From assembly GCA_016926985.1 (NCBI GenBank), contig JAFGNO010000240.1, positions 1-5,576 of the forward strand: a stretch of 5,576 nucleotides of DNA. The letters run 5' to 3'. This document shows positions 4,586 through 5,576 of this stretch, piece by piece. The position numbers and the translations under genes are program-made. The notes beneath the pieces were generated by a model, which had not been told where the DNA came from, searched no databases, and worked only from the letters and a program-made list of their open reading frames with translations. The DNA is from Anaerolineae bacterium. Its GTDB lineage: Bacteria > Chloroflexota > Anaerolineae > Aggregatilineales > UBA3940. Positions within the stretch are counted from its first letter, which is position 1. The number at the start of each line of letters is the position of its first letter.

Positions 4586-5389
4586 GTGTCTGTAGAGACA
4601 AAAGAAACAGGTAAATCACTCCAGACGATTCAGGCAGCGTTATTGTTATTTGGGTCCTATGTTTTTGTGTTCCTGCTGGGCGAAGCCGTGCACGAGTTCG
4701 GGCATTTTGTGACGGACACCCTGTGGGGGTTTGATGTGCGTATTGTCCTTGATCCCTTTGGCGGATCGCATATCCAGTGGCTGGGGCCCTACCCGGACTC
4801 GCCGATCATGTTCCCCACGATTGCAGGCCCGCTGCTCAACCTGACCGCAGGTGTGCTGACCTCGGTTTTGCTCTGGCGAAAGGCCAGGCCAGCCCTGCTG
4901 CCGCTGCTGCTGTGGGGCCCCAGCGCGCTCATGCAGGAGGGGATCAACCTGTCGGCTGGGCTCCTGTCTCCCGGCAGCGATGCAGCGTGGCTGGTTGAAT
5001 GGGGGATCCCCGGCGCGGTGATTCTCATCCTTGGGATTACGTTCCTTGTGCTGGGGTTGCTCTCATTGTGCTGCCTGTTCCCGCTGCTCGGTATATCGGT
5101 GGAAGACTCGTTCCTTCGAAAACTTGTGATCGTGGCCGGGGGGATGGTTACCTTCCTGCTTATCCGGGCGTTGTATTCAGCGCTTGCGCTGAATACGCCA
5201 TTGATAGAACAGGCCGTTCCGCTGGTTGCGGGCCTGCTGCTGGCTGCGCTTATAGCCCTTATGCACCGCCTGCTTGCACCCGTGTTGCGCCGGTTCTTTG
5301 CAGGCGAGCAGGCCACACCCCAATGGAACATGGTGGGCCTGGCGGCCATACTGGGTGCAGTGGTTTTCAGTGTTCAACTGATTGTGTGA
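4586..5389 (+). CDS. M50-like polytopic membrane metalloprotease (HEFGH)
   Basis: Membrane protein of 267 residues with an HExxH zinc motif, H36-E37-F38-G39-H40, inside or at the end of the first membrane segment (about 16-45). This placement is typical of the site-2 protease (M50) family, which cleaves substrates within the membrane. A second M50-like element is the AGPLLN block (80-85) in the next segment. D132 in SPGSDAAW (128-135) is a candidate third zinc ligand, but the classical NPDG-type motif is absent, so activity is not certain. Further hydrophobic segments lie at about 72-97, 103-127, 140-170, 180-200, 211-230 and 248-266. There is no PDZ or CBS domain. The start is a GTG at 4586, with AGAGGAGG (4572-4579) ending 6 nt before it; no in-frame ATG fits. 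The gene follows the exporter operon in the same direction with its own promoter, so a shared role is only suggested. Anti-sigma or peptide processing are family possibilities. Confidence 0.82.
   Translation: MSVETKETGKSLQTIQAALLLFGSYVFVFLLGEAVHEFGHFVTDTLWGFDVRIVLDPFGGSHIQWLGPYPDSPIMFPTIAGPLLNLTAGVLTSVLLWRKARPALLPLLLWGPSALMQEGINLSAGLLSPGSDAAWLVEWGIPGAVILILGITFLVLGLLSLCCLFPLLGISVEDSFLRKLVIVAGGMVTFLLIRALYSALALNTPLIEQAVPLVAGLLLAALIALMHRLLAPVLRRFFAGEQATPQWNMVGLAAILGAVVFSVQLIV
5173..5196. repeat. 24-bp near-perfect palindrome inside the metalloprotease gene
   Basis: GTATTCAGCGC (5173-5183) and GCGCTGAATAC (5186-5196) are perfect 11-bp inverted arms around a TT. In RNA this gives a 10-bp stem capped by a CUUG loop closed by G-C, a known exceptionally stable tetraloop. 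It encodes residues 196-204 of the metalloprotease in an unremarkable hydrophobic stretch. No function is known. It may be a protein-binding site, an mRNA structure or a remnant of a small inserted palindrome. Confidence 0.7.
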
Positions 5390-5428
5390 ACCCGTACTGC
5401 AATCAGCACACAGACCTCGATCCTGAAC

Positions 5429-5463
5429 AGAACCGCCCCAGTGAGTCGCCGGAGCGGTTCTTT
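5429..5463 (+). terminator. Probable intrinsic terminator of the metalloprotease gene
   Basis: AGAACCGC (5429-5436) and GCGGTTCT (5454-5461) are perfect 8-bp arms, with two further C-G pairs possible after one mismatch (5438-5439 with 5451-5452). The 3' arm runs into TTCTTTACTTCT, a broken T-rich tract. It sits 40 nt after the stop codon. The loop is long and the T-run interrupted, so the efficiency is uncertain. Confidence 0.55.
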
Positions 5464-5497
5464 ACTTCTATGCGGTTTGCATGGTCTCAAAACCAAT

Positions 5498-5529
5498 TAG
5501 ACTTCGATTTAAGCGAACCCGTGTATAAT
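5498..5529 (+). promoter_or_regulatory. Consensus -10 box near the window end
   Basis: A perfect TATAAT lies at 5524-5529. The best -35-like sequence, TAGACT (5498-5503), is 20 bp away, longer than optimal, so the promoter may depend on an activator or on the strong -10. A second -10-like TATAGT lies at 5538-5543. The region follows the metalloprotease terminator and likely drives a gene beyond the window. The ATG at 5561 is not supported as its start by a ribosome site. Confidence 0.4.
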
Positions 5530-5576
5530 GGTCTCGTTATAGTGGGGATATCACCGCCTTATGCTGCTGACAACCA

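Noticed and set aside
5481..5535. Repeated ATGGTCTC (5481-5488 and 5528-5535) in the tail
   Set aside because: It is an 8-bp repeat at 47-bp spacing with no flanking similarity, so it is likely coincidental.
5561..5576. ATG at 5561 as the start of a next gene
   Set aside because: Only five codons are visible, with no properly spaced ribosome site, so it cannot be supported from this window.
1..5576. tRNA, rRNA, CRISPR arrays, insertion sequences or attachment sites
   Set aside because: No cloverleaf, rRNA-like sequence, regularly spaced repeat array, transposase or flanking duplication was seen.

Overview
This window looks like one bacterial chromosomal segment. It is of moderate GC content, with all recognisable genes on the + strand and good Shine-Dalgarno sites before several of them. 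The gene content is a LytTR-type regulator fused to an ABC ATPase-like domain, a BcrA/CcmA-like ABC ATPase, two ABC-2 permeases and an M50-like membrane metalloprotease. This would fit Chloroflexota or a Firmicutes-like lineage. I lean towards Chloroflexota, but that is an impression from protein style and not something the sequence proves.

Layout. Positions 1-126 hold a probable promoter and a short motif (23-33) that recurs before the next operon. Positions 127-1116 encode a 329-residue protein: an ABC nucleotide-binding domain whose catalytic motifs are all altered, followed by a LytTR DNA-binding domain. The gap 1117-1290 contains two 14-bp direct repeats spaced exactly 21 bp apart, then a poor -35 and a good -10. 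This is the usual layout of a LytTR-activated promoter. The operon that follows holds a 55-residue glycine-zipper membrane miniprotein (1291-1458), an intact ABC ATPase (1478-2221), a first ABC-2 permease that overlaps it by 4 bp (2218-3294), a strong intercistronic hairpin (3298-3325), and a second, paralogous permease (3351-4439). Positions 4440-4585 hold weak terminator-like hairpins and a promoter. Positions 4586-5389 encode a polytopic membrane protein with an HEFGH zinc motif. The tail, 5390-5576, has a hairpin terminator and a consensus -10 box that probably belongs to a gene beyond the window.

How the parts may work together (inference). The ATPase and the two paralogous permeases would form a heteromeric ABC-2 exporter of the kind used for drug or peptide efflux, self-immunity or lipid export. 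The regulator carries a catalytically dead relative of the transporter's own ATPase domain joined to a DNA-binding domain, and likely recognition sites lie both before the exporter operon and before its own gene. An attractive model is that the dead domain senses nucleotide, substrate load or the transporter ATPase itself, and that LytTR passes this on to exporter expression. The glycine-zipper peptide is the first gene of the operon and could be a transporter accessory subunit or a membrane-active peptide. The metalloprotease gene has its own promoter, and its link to the system rests only on proximity.
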